Shown here piece by piece: positions 27,224-37,039 of a stretch of 64,000 bases of DNA. The translations under genes and the position numbers were made by a program. The stretch is taken from contig NZ_FUKU01000057.1 in NCBI RefSeq assembly GCF_900163865.1, forward strand, positions 1 to 64,000, in the 5' to 3' direction. The notes under the pieces were generated by a model. It was not told the DNA's origin, made no database searches, and worked only from the letters and a program-made list of their open reading frames with translations. The DNA comes from Sphingobacterium sp. JB170 (GTDB lineage Bacteria > Bacteroidota > Bacteroidia > Sphingobacteriales > Sphingobacteriaceae). How positions within the stretch are numbered: position 1 is the first letter of the stretch; each line of letters starts with the position of its first letter.

Positions 27224-27251
27224 CCCGCCCATCAACTCTACAGTGGGCGGG
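27224..27251 (-). terminator. GC-rich hairpin after the epimerase gene
   Basis: Arms CCCGCCCA and TGGGCGGG around a 12-base loop, 43 bases downstream of the epimerase stop. No T tract follows on the minus strand, so termination efficiency is uncertain. Confidence 0.45.
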
Positions 27252-27293
27252 TAGTCACTATTTATCCAGTGTGATACGCATATTGATATAGTC

Positions 27294-29234
27294 TTACGAC
27301 TTTTCGACTGGTACTTGCTGCCCGTCTAACTGACTAAACACTGAATTTTGAGAGACAAATTCGGGCACAATACCTTTGAGGCGACGGACAAGCTCGAGTG
27401 CGTTTGAGTCCGCACTACCATGCTCACTCGCAACATAATCACACAACCCTTCAAGCCGGATTCGCTTTTCAATGATGTCCGCTGAGGAAACCTTTGCGAT
27501 CATAATTTTGGGGTGATGCGTCTTTATTGTATTTTCGTTGTTAGCCAATAATTCCTCATAGATTTTCTCGCCAGGACGTAATCCAACGATCTTGATATCG
27601 ATTTCTTGTGGATATCGGTATCCTTTTAGCTTAATCATTCGCAGCGCTAGATCCATGATTTTTACAGATTTACCCATATCGAATACAAAAATCTCACTGC
27701 CTTTACCCATTGCTCCTGCTTCCAACACAAGCTGGCATGCCTCCGGAATGGTCATAAAATAACGAGTAATATCCGCATGGGTAAGCGTTAACGGGCCACC
27801 CCGCTCCATTTGTTTTTCAAAAAGCGGTATTACCGACCCGTTGGATCCTAATACATTACCGAAACGGGTAATGATGAAACTAGTCGATGAACGTTCTGAA
27901 CAGGAATTGATATAAATCTCTGCAGCACGCTTGGTCGCTCCCATAACGTTTGTTGGGTTCACCGCTTTATCGGTAGAGATCATCACAAACTTATAGACAT
28001 TGTGTTCCATGGCTAGATCTGCCATAATACGACTACCGTATATGTTTGTCCAGATCGCCTCGTAAGGATTCGACTCCATCAGCGGGACATGTTTATAAGC
28101 TGCGGCGTGGAATACCACATCTGGCTTATACTTTTCAAATATTCGGCGCATAAAAATCTTATCGCGTACGTCGCCAACGATAAAATGGGCCTGATCCGGA
28201 TTTGATGTATGAATGGTTTGTTGCACGTCATAGAGGGCGGACTCGGCCTGATCCAAAAAAACGATTTTACCGTATGGCAGGGCCGCGATTTGACGCGCAA
28301 GCTCACTGCCGATCGAACCAGCCGCCCCTGTCACTAGGATCGCCCTTCCTTTCAGCTCCTGCTCGACAACAGGATTGTCAAGCTTAATTGGTTTTCTACC
28401 TAATAGATCTTCTATTCGAAGCTTACGAATCTGCCGTCTACCACCACCACTGAGCAACGAACGCCCCGGCTGCATGATTTGCAGTTCCAAATCTAACTTC
28501 TGGAAGTGGTCAGTCACCCGTGCAAGTCGTTCTGGATCGCTATTTTCGACTGCAATAATCACTTCATCGACATCATGCTTTTTTATATAAGCTTCGTCAA
28601 TACCCGATATGTGTACGATCGGTAACCCACGCGAATTTTTACCGATGCGATTCTTTTTATCTTCAACAAACGCAATGACCTTATTCTTAGCCCGGATATC
28701 ATCTTGCAACATCGCAAAGGCAACAAGACCGGGGCGCGAAGCCCCAAATATCAATACATGCTTACTTTTACGTTTCGTAAAAAAGAGCATTTCATAAATC
28801 TGCCTATAGGCGACCCTCGCTGCAACTAGAATCACCATAGTGAAAAAACCGTGCGTGAAGATCAGTGAATAAGAAAGGTGAAGATATTGCGCCCCGATAG
28901 AACCGGTTGGAATCAGCGAGCGCAAAACAAGGTTAGCCCCAAAGAGCATCATGCAGGCAAGCCAGATCGTTTTGAATATTCGTGTGGCTTCACTAAGTCC
29001 CGTGTGACGAACGATATCTTTATAGGTCTTCATCCATAGAAATGCAAAGAGATAAGCAACTAAAATGACGATTGATTTTTTAACCATCAGTTCTACATTG
29101 AAATTCCCTGCGAAACTATTTACGATAAAATGTGATGCTAGGTAACAGCAAAACACGATTATCATGTCGATTAACAAGATTACCCACCGGGGATTATCTT
29201 TCCGCAACTTTCTTTTCAACAAGCTTAAATCCAT
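27294..29234 (-). CDS. Membrane-bound UDP-sugar 4,6-dehydratase, CapD/WbpM/PglF type
   Basis: A 646-residue protein. Residues 1-140 hold four membrane helices; about 145-275 is a CoA-binding-like Rossmann domain (KHVLIFGASRPGLVAF); about 295-580 is the extended short-chain dehydrogenase domain with GAAGSIGSELARQ for NAD binding and the active site STDKAVNPTNVMGATKR, where methionine takes the usual tyrosine place as in PglF/FlaA1/WbpM enzymes. These 4,6-dehydratases start the synthesis of modified sugars for surface polysaccharide. A nucleotidyltransferase gene lies 99 bases upstream on the same strand. Confidence 0.92.
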   Translation of the reverse strand: MDLSLLKRKLRKDNPRWVILLIDMIIVFCCYLASHFIVNSFAGNFNVELMVKKSIVILVAYLFAFLWMKTYKDIVRHTGLSEATRIFKTIWLACMMLFGANLVLRSLIPTGSIGAQYLHLSYSLIFTHGFFTMVILVAARVAYRQIYEMLFFTKRKSKHVLIFGASRPGLVAFAMLQDDIRAKNKVIAFVEDKKNRIGKNSRGLPIVHISGIDEAYIKKHDVDEVIIAVENSDPERLARVTDHFQKLDLELQIMQPGRSLLSGGGRRQIRKLRIEDLLGRKPIKLDNPVVEQELKGRAILVTGAAGSIGSELARQIAALPYGKIVFLDQAESALYDVQQTIHTSNPDQAHFIVGDVRDKIFMRRIFEKYKPDVVFHAAAYKHVPLMESNPYEAIWTNIYGSRIMADLAMEHNVYKFVMISTDKAVNPTNVMGATKRAAEIYINSCSERSSTSFIITRFGNVLGSNGSVIPLFEKQMERGGPLTLTHADITRYFMTIPEACQLVLEAGAMGKGSEIFVFDMGKSVKIMDLALRMIKLKGYRYPQEIDIKIVGLRPGEKIYEELLANNENTIKTHHPKIMIAKVSSADIIEKRIRLEGLCDYVASEHGSADSNALELVRRLKGIVPEFVSQNSVFSQLDGQQVPVEKS

Positions 29235-29333
29235 TTGTGGATAAACGTTTTTATATATAGATTAAAATATTAACCCTACTAAATAATATAGTGTTAACTA
29301 CGAGAACAACTATCTTGCCACCTTATCTTTTGT

Positions 29334-30245
29334 TTATTCTGCAGAAAACAAGGCCTGTGGATATGCACCCTGCTCGACAAGTTTTGCTAATTGCGCCATA
29401 ACATAAGGCTTATCTTCTGGATAAGTTACTCCGAACCATTGAGCGTCAGTAGGAATTAGCTTAAAATCTGCCGTCCCATCGTGAACCATATTGTCTGGAA
29501 TAGAGGGAATAAAATACTCGGCTTTAGGATTATCTTGGTTCTGCGCTACAAAATTCGGAAATCCAGCTTTTGCAACATCAAGTACAATCGGATGAAAGCC
29601 CCAGAAATTCATGGAAACGGGGGTTGCGTCTTCCAACGGGTACTCTTGTTCATCTTCCTTATAAACAATCTGTCCATCCTTACCACGATAGATATTTGTA
29701 CGTTCGGTTACGCTAAGCATATGCCCGTTCTCGTCTACCTGACATACACCACGTGAAACATATCCAAAATCCGACAACGTATTACCGACACGAAAACCAA
29801 CCAATGCCATTTTTTTATCACTCACTTCTGTGGTGAGGAAATCGGCCATCTTTTTAAAAGCGTCATATCCATAGAAATCGTCGGCATTGATTACGCAGAA
29901 AGGACCGTCGATATGCTCAGCAGCACTCATTACAGCGTGCGCCGTTCCCCACGGCTTCTGACGTTCGATAACCTTGTCAATACCGAATTTCGTTAAATCA
30001 AAATCTTGAAACGCATATGCGAGCTCAATTTTTCCTCGCAATTTATCTTCAAATAGGTCCTTCATTACTTCTTGGTATTCTTCACGAATTACAAATACCA
30101 CTTTACCAAACCCAGCTTTTATAGCATCAAATATTGAATAGTCAATTATCCGTTCGCCATTAGGACCAAACCCATCTACTTGTTTTGCTGATCCATAACG
30201 ACTAGCAAGGCCTGCGGCTAATATTACTAATGTCGGTTTATTCAT
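29334..30245 (-). CDS. Sugar-phosphate nucleotidyltransferase
   Basis: A 303-residue protein of the GT-A nucleotidyltransferase fold. The N-terminal signature LAAGLASRYGSAKQVDGFGP is the nucleotide-binding loop; INADDFYGYDAF holds the metal-binding aspartates. The length and wording resemble UTP- or dTTP-sugar-1-phosphate transferases found in Bacteroidota, with no fused acyltransferase repeats. It would make an NDP-sugar for cell-surface glycan. Upstream of the CapD-like dehydratase gene, possibly in one operon. The exact nucleotide and sugar are unknown. Confidence 0.8.
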   Translation of the reverse strand: MNKPTLVILAAGLASRYGSAKQVDGFGPNGERIIDYSIFDAIKAGFGKVVFVIREEYQEVMKDLFEDKLRGKIELAYAFQDFDLTKFGIDKVIERQKPWGTAHAVMSAAEHIDGPFCVINADDFYGYDAFKKMADFLTTEVSDKKMALVGFRVGNTLSDFGYVSRGVCQVDENGHMLSVTERTNIYRGKDGQIVYKEDEQEYPLEDATPVSMNFWGFHPIVLDVAKAGFPNFVAQNQDNPKAEYFIPSIPDNMVHDGTADFKLIPTDAQWFGVTYPEDKPYVMAQLAKLVEQGAYPQALFSAE

Positions 30246-30300
30246 TACTTATATTTATTTTTTTTGATTAATAATTACATTTCGATCACTTGCGACACAG

Positions 30301-30318
30301 TGTATCATATAAGATACA
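30301..30318. promoter_or_regulatory. Palindrome upstream of the nucleotidyltransferase gene
   Basis: TGTATC-ATATAA-GATACA, 6-base perfect arms around a 6-base centre, 56 bases upstream of the start at 30245. The position suits an operator, but no linked regulator is present. Confidence 0.25.
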
Positions 30319-30788
30319 ATCCGTCCTAAATGTTCCGCACAACGTTAGGTTAAAATTAGGGATAGATTTCAAACGAGGCTTTGCAATGTGACTAATTGTA
30401 CAATAACAATCATTGACAAGAGGAACACTAACCATAACGATCGCTCAACAAATGGTATATTGTTATATTTATGTATCAATTTATTCATCTTCATTATCTG
30501 TATATTGTCTTTTCATCTACGCGACTCCCATTAAGAAAGTCTAATCGAATGTCCCTATTTTGGCAATAAGTATGCCGAAACATTGTAAATTTCCACCTTT
30601 TAATGTTATCGGAATATTATTTTTTTCACAACAAATTGCGCTTTGGTTTACAAAGATAGCAAAAGGAATAAATATCACAGACTCGAGATAAACATCTTTG
30701 ATTTGTAAATAAACGTTAAAAAAACACTAATTGTGTAAATAAAGTGTCACAAATAGCAATTGCGTGCGAAAACAGCGCACAAAACGCT
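30319..30788. other. Intergenic region, no gene recognised
   Basis: AT-rich DNA upstream of the minus-strand nucleotidyltransferase gene and of element copy D on the plus strand. All frames are broken by stops and no repeat beyond short A/T runs was found. Confidence 0.45.
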
Positions 30789-30796
30789 TATATTTG
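30789..30796 (+). promoter_or_regulatory. -7 box of element copy D
   Basis: TATATTTG matches TAnnTTTG at every fixed position and ends 7 bases before the first base of copy D, the same spacing as in copy C. No TTTG is present 19 bases upstream. Confidence 0.45.
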
Positions 30797-30802
30797 AACT
30801 AT

Positions 30803-30869
30803 CATAATTTAGGTTTATAATTGGTTAGTTAAAGGTTTTCATTCTCCCCGTTTGAAAACCTTTTTTTTT
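30803..30869 (+). ncRNA. Dispersed sRNA/terminator element, copy D
   Basis: Identical to copy C apart from a longer T run: CATAATTTAGGTT, TATAATTGGTTAG, hairpin stem AAAGGTTTTCA over TGAAAACCTTT, then nine T residues. The protein genes on both sides are on the minus strand and the nearest plus-strand gene upstream ends 7 kb away, so this copy has no plus-strand gene to terminate. With the perfect -7 box before it, it is the best case for an independent transcript of about 65 nt. Confidence 0.62.
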
Positions 30870-31044
30870 GTGAAACAATGCTCACACACGACTAAACTCT
30901 CTTTAAGAACACATATCGCCCCTTTTTCGTGTTTTTGGAGGCAAACAAACCTCCAAATAACATTTTATAAATCACGTGTCGCTATAATCCCATCCATACT
31001 CCTGAAGAACTATGTTGTACGTACCGTTTGGTATACCAAAGCGA

Positions 31045-31755
31045 TTATTCAGGATTATCGTCTTTTTGCAGCAAATATCGATAGATCAATCCTCCTACAA
31101 CCGCACCAGCTATTGGAGCAACCCAAAACAGCCAAAGTTGGCCTAATGCTTCTCCCTGCACAAAAAGTGCCTGTGAAGTAGAACGTGCGGGGTTTACAGA
31201 AGTATTCGTAATTGGTATAGAGATCAGATGTATCAGTGTCAATGCCAATCCAATTGCTACCCCTGCAAATTTACCATTCGCGTACTTATCGGTAGCTCCT
31301 AATATTACAATCAGAAAAAATGCAGTTAAAACAAATTCAGCAGTAAAAGCTGCGGCCAGACTAAAGCTTCTACCGGCATACCCTGGCATCTCGTAAAAAT
31401 TAGTAGCAAAAGCTCCTGGACCTTCTCTTGAAAATGCGTCGGCACCACTCAAAATAAAATACAAAACTGCCGCTGCTGCGGTTGCTCCCAATACTTGAGA
31501 TCCTATATAAGGCAACAACTGCTTTGCCTCAAATCGCCCGCTGGCAAATAAGCCAAAAGAAACAGCGGGATTAAAATGCCCTCCGGATATATGACCAACA
31601 GCATAGGCCATTGTCAATACCGTTAGACCGAATGCTAGAGAAACTCCAAGCAAACCGATCCCCACCTCTGGAATACCCGCTGCGAAAACTGCACTACCAC
31701 AGCCCCCTAGTACTAGCCAAAATGTACCAAAAAATTCTGCAAAATACTTTTTCAT
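31045..31755 (-). CDS. aqpZ: Aquaporin Z-type water channel
   Basis: A 236-residue inner membrane protein with six hydrophobic segments and both half-helix motifs: [11 protein letters not shown] after helix 2 and [14 protein letters not shown] after helix 5. The arginine after the second NPA and the absence of the larger inserts of glycerol facilitators favour a water-selective AqpZ. The length matches AqpZ (about 230). It stands alone; a 12-base palindrome lies just upstream. Confidence 0.92.
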   Translation of the reverse strand: MKKYFAEFFGTFWLVLGGCGSAVFAAGIPEVGIGLLGVSLAFGLTVLTMAYAVGHISGGHFNPAVSFGLFASGRFEAKQLLPYIGSQVLGATAAAAVLYFILSGADAFSREGPGAFATNFYEMPGYAGRSFSLAAAFTAEFVLTAFFLIVILGATDKYANGKFAGVAIGLALTLIHLISIPITNTSVNPARSTSQALFVQGEALGQLWLFWVAPIAGAVVGGLIYRYLLQKDDNPE

Positions 31756-31772
31756 AATAATTATAATATAAG

Positions 31773-31784
31773 TTAGTATACTAA
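31773..31784. promoter_or_regulatory. Perfect 12-base palindrome upstream of aqpZ
   Basis: TTAGTATACTAA, 18 bases upstream of the aqpZ start. It could be an operator; in AT-rich DNA a chance palindrome is also possible. Confidence 0.25.
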
Positions 31785-31969
31785 TATATGATTTTTCATC
31801 TAATTATTCGACCTGCAGCCTCCTAAATCAAATCACCCCGTGCGCTTTTCAATTTAATTAAATTCAAATGTACGACTACGCACCTACAGCAGAGCCGATA
31901 AGCTTAACTGCAAAACCGTTTTTTACCAACGAGTTCTGCGTTAATCTTCGAAGTATTTTTATTGGAAAT

Positions 31970-32806
31970 TTATTTTAGAGTGATCCACGAGCCATGTTCA
32001 TTCACCCAGTCCGTCACTGCAACTGGAACATCCGTACATAAATAGTCACTCCCTAGGGCGACACCAAGAAGAAAATCCTCAACCGAATGCCCCGGCCAAA
32101 GGCTAACGGTGAATCCTTCCTTTTTAGCCTTATCTACCATCTTTTTATTGGTGCCATGCACACTGCACCCCAATCTTGTTATGCCTAATTTTTTCGCTTC
32201 TTCAAGCACATTCTCGGATAGGCCTTCCCCGCGAATCAGAAGCATTTCTACTTGCGGATACTTGTCACCTAAATATTTAAGTGGCCGGGTATCAAACGAT
32301 GTCATGAGGTATTCGGATCCCTCGGGCATATTGGCATACACCTTTTGGTAAAGCATATCACAATACCGCTCAAGCAGCTCGGGTTCATACAATGGGGACT
32401 TCGTTTTCATCTCAAACTCGACATAAAGACCCGATTTAGAATTAAAAAATTCGATTACCTCGTCTGCGGTGGGGATGGGATTTCCTTTCTTGGTACGCAG
32501 CGCCTTAATCTCGTTTAAAGTAGAAGTTTCAACGGACCCCTCAATGCCTAACACCCGCTTAAAATCAGCATCATGAAAAACAACCAGGTGGTTGTCTTTG
32601 GTAATACGTATATCGATTTCATAACCGCGCAGCCCTTTTTCATACACCTGACGAAATGCTTGCATGGTGTTTTCGTCGTATTCTAATTTACCACCACGGT
32701 GTGCAAAAATTTTCACTGCCGCTTGCTGCGCTACAACAAGTGTAGCACTGCTCAATAATAACGCTAAACACGCGACAAGGCGTATCATATTCGTTCTTTT
32801 TTTCAT
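31970..32806 (-). CDS. Glycerophosphodiester phosphodiesterase
   Basis: A 278-residue secreted TIM-barrel enzyme; signal peptide about 1-26 (ending VVAQ). The GDPD motifs are AHRGGKLEYDENT with the catalytic histidine and metal glutamate, YEIDIRITKD with E and D metal ligands, and VVFHDADFKR with the second catalytic histidine. It hydrolyses glycerophosphodiesters from phospholipid breakdown to glycerol-3-phosphate and an alcohol, most likely in the periplasm. No transporter for the products is adjacent. Confidence 0.9.
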   Translation of the reverse strand: MKKRTNMIRLVACLALLLSSATLVVAQQAAVKIFAHRGGKLEYDENTMQAFRQVYEKGLRGYEIDIRITKDNHLVVFHDADFKRVLGIEGSVETSTLNEIKALRTKKGNPIPTADEVIEFFNSKSGLYVEFEMKTKSPLYEPELLERYCDMLYQKVYANMPEGSEYLMTSFDTRPLKYLGDKYPQVEMLLIRGEGLSENVLEEAKKLGITRLGCSVHGTNKKMVDKAKKEGFTVSLWPGHSVEDFLLGVALGSDYLCTDVPVAVTDWVNEHGSWITLK

Positions 32807-32995
32807 AGGTATTTTATTCTTTTTCTGGTCTAAGTCTCTTTAATTTGCAGTGCAGCACCTAAAAATAATAAAAAATTTCGGCAAAGTAATACAAAACCCG
32901 AGCGTCACTAGCAAAAGTCACAATTCCTTAATACAACGAACAAATAATATAACCTACTTTTCCAGGAATCTCGGATTGTTTTCTTAATTTTTGTG

Positions 32996-33003
32996 TAAGT
33001 TTG
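32996..33003 (+). promoter_or_regulatory. -7 box of pgi
   Basis: TAAGTTTG is a perfect TAnnTTTG box, with TTG about 20 bases upstream as a -33 element. Transcription would start near 33010, so an in-frame TTG at 33001 cannot be the start codon and the ATG at 33031 is supported. Confidence 0.5.
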
Positions 33004-33030
33004 ATCAGAAAAAACAACAAGCAAAAGATT

Positions 33031-34677
33031 ATGTTTCCATCAGTAGATTTTACTAAAACTAAAGCATACAGCTACCTAGCAGATCATTATATCACCATCA
33101 ATGAAAAATCATTAAAGGACCTTTTTGCAGAGGACCCTTCACGTTTTGAAAAATTTTCCCTGCAGTTTGAGGACATCTTATTGGACTTCTCAAAAAATCG
33201 CATTGACGACCAAACCATGGCACTTCTTGTGCAGTTAGCCAAAGAATGCAAACTTGACGAGGCGATCGCGGCAATGTTTGCCGCCGAAAAGATAAATGTT
33301 ACCGAAGACAGACAGGTATTACACACGGCGCTGCGTAATCAATCGAAAAAGGCTATCATCGTTGACGGTGAAGATATCATGCCAAAAGTAAATGCCGTCC
33401 TTGCACATATGAAAGAATTTACTGCGCAAATTCTATCAGGTGAATGGAAAGGCTATACCGGCGAAGCAATTACAGATGTGGTAAACATCGGTATTGGAGG
33501 GTCCGATCTAGGCCCGGTAATGGTCACCGAGTCACTCAAGGCGTATAAAACGCGTCTTGAAATGCATTTCGTTTCAAACGTCGACGGAACGCATATTGCC
33601 GAGACACTGAAAGGTTTGAACCCCGAAACCACGCTCTTTCTAATTGCATCGAAGACTTTCACAACCCAGGAAACAATGGCTAATGCACATTCAGCGAAAG
33701 ATTGGTTCCTAAAATCGGGCGCATCGCATACGGATGTTGCTAAGCACTTTGTTGCTTTAAGCACCAATACCCAGGGTGTTGCAGATTTTGGTATCGACAC
33801 AAGCAATATGTTTGAGTTCTGGGATTGGGTTGGCGGGCGTTACTCGTTATGGTCCGCAATAGGCCTTTCTATTTCATTAGGCATTGGCTATGATAATTTT
33901 GAGGAGTTACTAAAAGGCGCTAATAAAGCCGATGAACATTTTAAAAATTCGGAATTCGAGAAAAACATCCCTGTTGTACTTGGTTTACTAGGGATATGGT
34001 ACAATAACTTCTTTGACGCAGAGAGTCACGCAATATTGCCCTACGATCAATACCTACATCGTTTTGCGGCATACTTCCAACAAGGCGACATGGAGAGCAA
34101 TGGCAAATATGTGGACCGCAATGGCAACCGTGTCGACTATCAGACAGGACCAGTGATCTGGGGAGAGCCGGGCACCAATGGGCAGCATGCATTCTACCAA
34201 CTTATCCACCAGGGCACGAAGCTTATCCCTTGTGACTTTATCGCGCCAGCAATTTCGCACAATCCGATAGGCAACCACCATCAATTACTATTATCGAATT
34301 TCTTTGCGCAAACCGAAGCGCTTATGAATGGTAAGTCCGAAGAAGTTGTGATCGCGGAGTTAAAAAGGGCATCCAAGAATGATGATGAAATCCAGAAGCT
34401 AAAAAATTTCAAGGTTTTTGAAGGTAACCGTCCGAGCAACTCATTTTTGCTCAAGAAGATTACGCCCGATACGTTAGGCACACTCATCGCACTATACGAA
34501 CATAAAATATTTGTACAGGGCGTCATCTGGAATGTATTCAGTTTCGACCAATGGGGTGTTGAGCTGGGAAAACAACTCGCTGGACAGATATTACCCGAAC
34601 TCGCTTCTTCAGAAACCGTTAACGGACATGATTCCTCAACCAACGGACTGATTAACGCCTACAAAGCATGGCGCTAA
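33031..34677 (+). CDS. pgi: Glucose-6-phosphate isomerase
   Basis: A 548-residue cytosolic enzyme, the length of the long Pgi form. It converts glucose-6-phosphate and fructose-6-phosphate. Visible signatures are [19 protein letters not shown] (sugar-phosphate loop), [16 protein letters not shown] (PGI signature 1), [16 protein letters not shown] (histidine and glutamine region) and [13 protein letters not shown] (signature 2, with the ring-opening lysine). The ATG at 33031 was chosen because an upstream TTG lies in the promoter. Monocistronic, with its own terminator. Confidence 0.97.
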   Translation: MFPSVDFTKTKAYSYLADHYITINEKSLKDLFAEDPSRFEKFSLQFEDILLDFSKNRIDDQTMALLVQLAKECKLDEAIAAMFAAEKINVTEDRQVLHTALRNQSKKAIIVDGEDIMPKVNAVLAHMKEFTAQILSGEWKGYTGEAITDVVNIGIGGSDLGPVMVTESLKAYKTRLEMHFVSNVDGTHIAETLKGLNPETTLFLIASKTFTTQETMANAHSAKDWFLKSGASHTDVAKHFVALSTNTQGVADFGIDTSNMFEFWDWVGGRYSLWSAIGLSISLGIGYDNFEELLKGANKADEHFKNSEFEKNIPVVLGLLGIWYNNFFDAESHAILPYDQYLHRFAAYFQQGDMESNGKYVDRNGNRVDYQTGPVIWGEPGTNGQHAFYQLIHQGTKLIPCDFIAPAISHNPIGNHHQLLLSNFFAQTEALMNGKSEEVVIAELKRASKNDDEIQKLKNFKVFEGNRPSNSFLLKKITPDTLGTLIALYEHKIFVQGVIWNVFSFDQWGVELGKQLAGQILPELASSETVNGHDSSTNGLINAYKAWR

Positions 34678-34705
34678 GCGCACACTATTAATTTAAGGAA
34701 CAAGT

Positions 34706-34740
34706 AAAGCCAGGCTCCACGCGGAACTTGGCTTTTTTTA
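34706..34740 (+). terminator. Intrinsic terminator of pgi
   Basis: Stem AAAGCCA over TGGCTTT with a loop of about 16 bases, followed by a T tract, 28 bases after the pgi stop. The opposing methyltransferase gene may share it. Confidence 0.65.
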
Positions 34741-34754
34741 TGTACGCACCAAAT

Positions 34755-35525
34755 CTAACTTCCTTTTTTCGCGTATAGTAAAAGTCGTTTAAAAACATAA
34801 ATTGCAGGGTACTTTTTGAAATGCTGACGTATACGTGCAAGGAACTCATCTTTAAGTTCTTTTATCACTTCATCACTGAGCCGCTGAGTATACGGGAGCA
34901 AGGCACTTCCTGCGATAAAATCATAAAGTTCAGACTCACTACTCGCGATTATCGGATACACCTTAACGGAAACCTGTATATCTTGCATATGGTTATCAAA
35001 AAGGAGCTGCGCATACTTATCGATAGATAACACCGGAGTTTCCTTTTTAAATCCATCCAAAAATGACCTAAAGGGCTCTTCTGCTACTAAGCTGAGAAGG
35101 ATCTTGTTCAACAGGTTTTCATTCTGCACGGGCATCTGAATAGCAAGTTGTCCGCCAGGAGCTAACAGATCGATTACCTTAGGCAGCAACAATTCATGAC
35201 TATCGATCCATTGCAACGCGGCATTACTAAACACCAGGTCATAGCGATCCCTACGGGCGATTGCATCTTGGATATTTGCAAGTTCAAATCGTAATCCACG
35301 CGTCTGGTAGCGCGAAGACTTGGCAAGCATTTGCGGCGAGGAATCTATTCCTAGGAGGTTCGAATTTGGCAATGTTTTTTGTAGGATGGCCGTCTGTTCA
35401 CCAGTCCCACATCCTAAATCAATACCCTTGATCCGCTCACGAAGCTCAAGAAGTGCTAATAGATCGTAGAATGGCTTATAGCGGACATCTTTATATCGAT
35501 TGTATTGTTCTGGCTTCCATTCCAT
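34755..35525 (-). CDS. SAM-dependent methyltransferase, trans-aconitate methyltransferase-like
   Basis: A 256-residue class I methyltransferase. Motif I is GIDLGCGTGEQT, motif II the acidic GIDSSPQMLA, and DLVFSNAALQWI is the motif IV region, worded as in trans-aconitate 2-methyltransferase (Tam), including the Tam-type opening (WKPEQYNRYKDVRYKPFYDLL). Tam methylates trans-aconitate, an aconitase side product. The rarA gene follows upstream at 18 bases on the same strand, so the two may be cotranscribed with rarA first. Confidence 0.8.
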   Translation of the reverse strand: MEWKPEQYNRYKDVRYKPFYDLLALLELRERIKGIDLGCGTGEQTAILQKTLPNSNLLGIDSSPQMLAKSSRYQTRGLRFELANIQDAIARRDRYDLVFSNAALQWIDSHELLLPKVIDLLAPGGQLAIQMPVQNENLLNKILLSLVAEEPFRSFLDGFKKETPVLSIDKYAQLLFDNHMQDIQVSVKVYPIIASSESELYDFIAGSALLPYTQRLSDEVIKELKDEFLARIRQHFKKYPAIYVFKRLLLYAKKGS

Positions 35526-35542
35526 AGATTTTTATTTTTAGA

Positions 35543-36823
35543 TTAATAACCGTACTTATTCTTCCATTTGCCTTTTAACGACTCGCGCAATTTTATTTCC
35601 GTAGCGTTATGTCCAGGATCGTAGAGCAGTGTACCGCTTAGTCTATCTGGCAAGAACTCCTGCTCGACGAAGTTCCCGGGGTAAGCGTGGGAATACTTGT
35701 AGTCGGTTCCATAATCGAGCTCCTTCATGAGCTTCGTTGGTGCGTTACGAAGGTGCAGGGGCACGGGTAGATCACCCGTCTTTTTCACCAACGCCTGCGC
35801 TTTATTGATCGCCTCGTAGGATGCATTACTTTTAGAGCACGAGGCTAAATAGGTCACCGCCTGCGAAAGAATTATCCTCGACTCGGGATTTCCAATTACT
35901 TTTACCGCCTGAAAGCAGTTATTCGCTAGAAGCAGGGCATTTGGATTGGCATTTCCAATATCTTCCGATGCGAGAATAAGGAGTCGACGCGCAATAAAGG
36001 TAGGGTCCTCACCACCTTCAATCATTCGAGCCAACCAGTATAAAGCCGCATTGGGATCACTTCCGCGAATAGACTTGATAAATGCGGATATGATATCATA
36101 ATGCTGCTCACCTGTTTTATCATATAACGCCATATTCTGCTGAACTTGCTTTAAGACAAATTCATTTGTAATCGGCTTTTTTTGATTCAGGCTAGCGTTG
36201 ACCACAAGCTCGAATATGCCAAGCAGTTTCCGCGCATCCCCACCCGAAAGTCGAAAGAGCGCTTCGTATTCTTGAATTTCAACAGGATGCTCGTGCAGAA
36301 ATGGATCTTTTGCGCGTGCTTGATCGATGATAGTGCGCAAATCTTCCTCGGTTAGGTGTTCTAAGATATATACCTGAGAGCGGGATAAAAGAGCGGATAT
36401 CACTTCAAAGGAAGGGTTTTCCGTTGTCGCGCCAATTAACGTGACTAGCCCCCGCTCAACCGCGCCGAGTAATGAGTCTTGCTGCGACTTGGAAAAACGG
36501 TGAATTTCATCGATAAACAATATAGGCTGTTCTGCATTAAAATTGCGTAGCTTTTCGGCTTTGTCGATTACTTCTCGAATATCCTTGACCCCAGATTGAA
36601 TCGCACTGAGGGAAAACACGGGGCGTTCGAGCTGCCCGGCAATTAATAAGGCAAGCGTCGTTTTTCCGACTCCCGGTGGACCCCAAAGAATCATCGAAGG
36701 AATATTCTTTTGTTCAATTGCATCACGAAGCACGGCTCCGGGTCCTACGATATGCTGTTGACCGATAAAATCTTCGAGCGATTTAGGACGCATTCGCTCG
36801 GCTAATGGGATTACTGTTGCCAT
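35543..36823 (-). CDS. rarA: Replication-associated recombination protein A (MgsA/RarA AAA+ ATPase)
   Basis: A 426-residue AAA+ ATPase from the ATG at 36823 (MATVIPLAERMRP); the 24-residue in-frame extension is unlike the family. Walker A is GPPGVGKTTL, Walker B is ILFIDEIHRF, sensor 1 lies in LIGATTENPSF. The C-terminal part holds the MgsA tetramerisation region (IRGSDPNAALYWLARMIEGGEDP; SYEAINKAQALVKKTGDLPVPLHLRNAPTKLM). It acts at stalled replication forks, with SSB as partner. Length matches the family (about 430). Confidence 0.95.
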   Translation of the reverse strand: MATVIPLAERMRPKSLEDFIGQQHIVGPGAVLRDAIEQKNIPSMILWGPPGVGKTTLALLIAGQLERPVFSLSAIQSGVKDIREVIDKAEKLRNFNAEQPILFIDEIHRFSKSQQDSLLGAVERGLVTLIGATTENPSFEVISALLSRSQVYILEHLTEEDLRTIIDQARAKDPFLHEHPVEIQEYEALFRLSGGDARKLLGIFELVVNASLNQKKPITNEFVLKQVQQNMALYDKTGEQHYDIISAFIKSIRGSDPNAALYWLARMIEGGEDPTFIARRLLILASEDIGNANPNALLLANNCFQAVKVIGNPESRIILSQAVTYLASCSKSNASYEAINKAQALVKKTGDLPVPLHLRNAPTKLMKELDYGTDYKYSHAYPGNFVEQEFLPDRLSGTLLYDPGHNATEIKLRESLKGKWKNKYGY

Positions 36824-37039
36824 AGCACAAATATAATCATTCAAAAACAAAGCTTTTGGTTCTGCAACCACGTAGTAGGCTATCAAAAGATACACTCGGA
36901 CTAATCCCGGTAAAACACGGAGGCTGTGCGCGCGCCTGCCTGATAAAAGAAATAGAAGTCCACTGGAGATAGAGACGTTATGAAAGAAGTTTTGTATTTT
37001 TAGCCAACATATTTTGCAACAACAAACAACAATCTCAGC

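Noticed and set aside
27121..27291. 56-codon plus-strand frame starting MKERLEKNSSRIVEN
   Set aside because: It runs through the GC-rich hairpin after the epimerase gene, has no recognisable family and no promoter; more likely chance.
30852..31181. 109-codon plus-strand frame over the end of aqpZ
   Set aside because: It overlaps element copy D's T tract and the antisense of a well-supported aquaporin.
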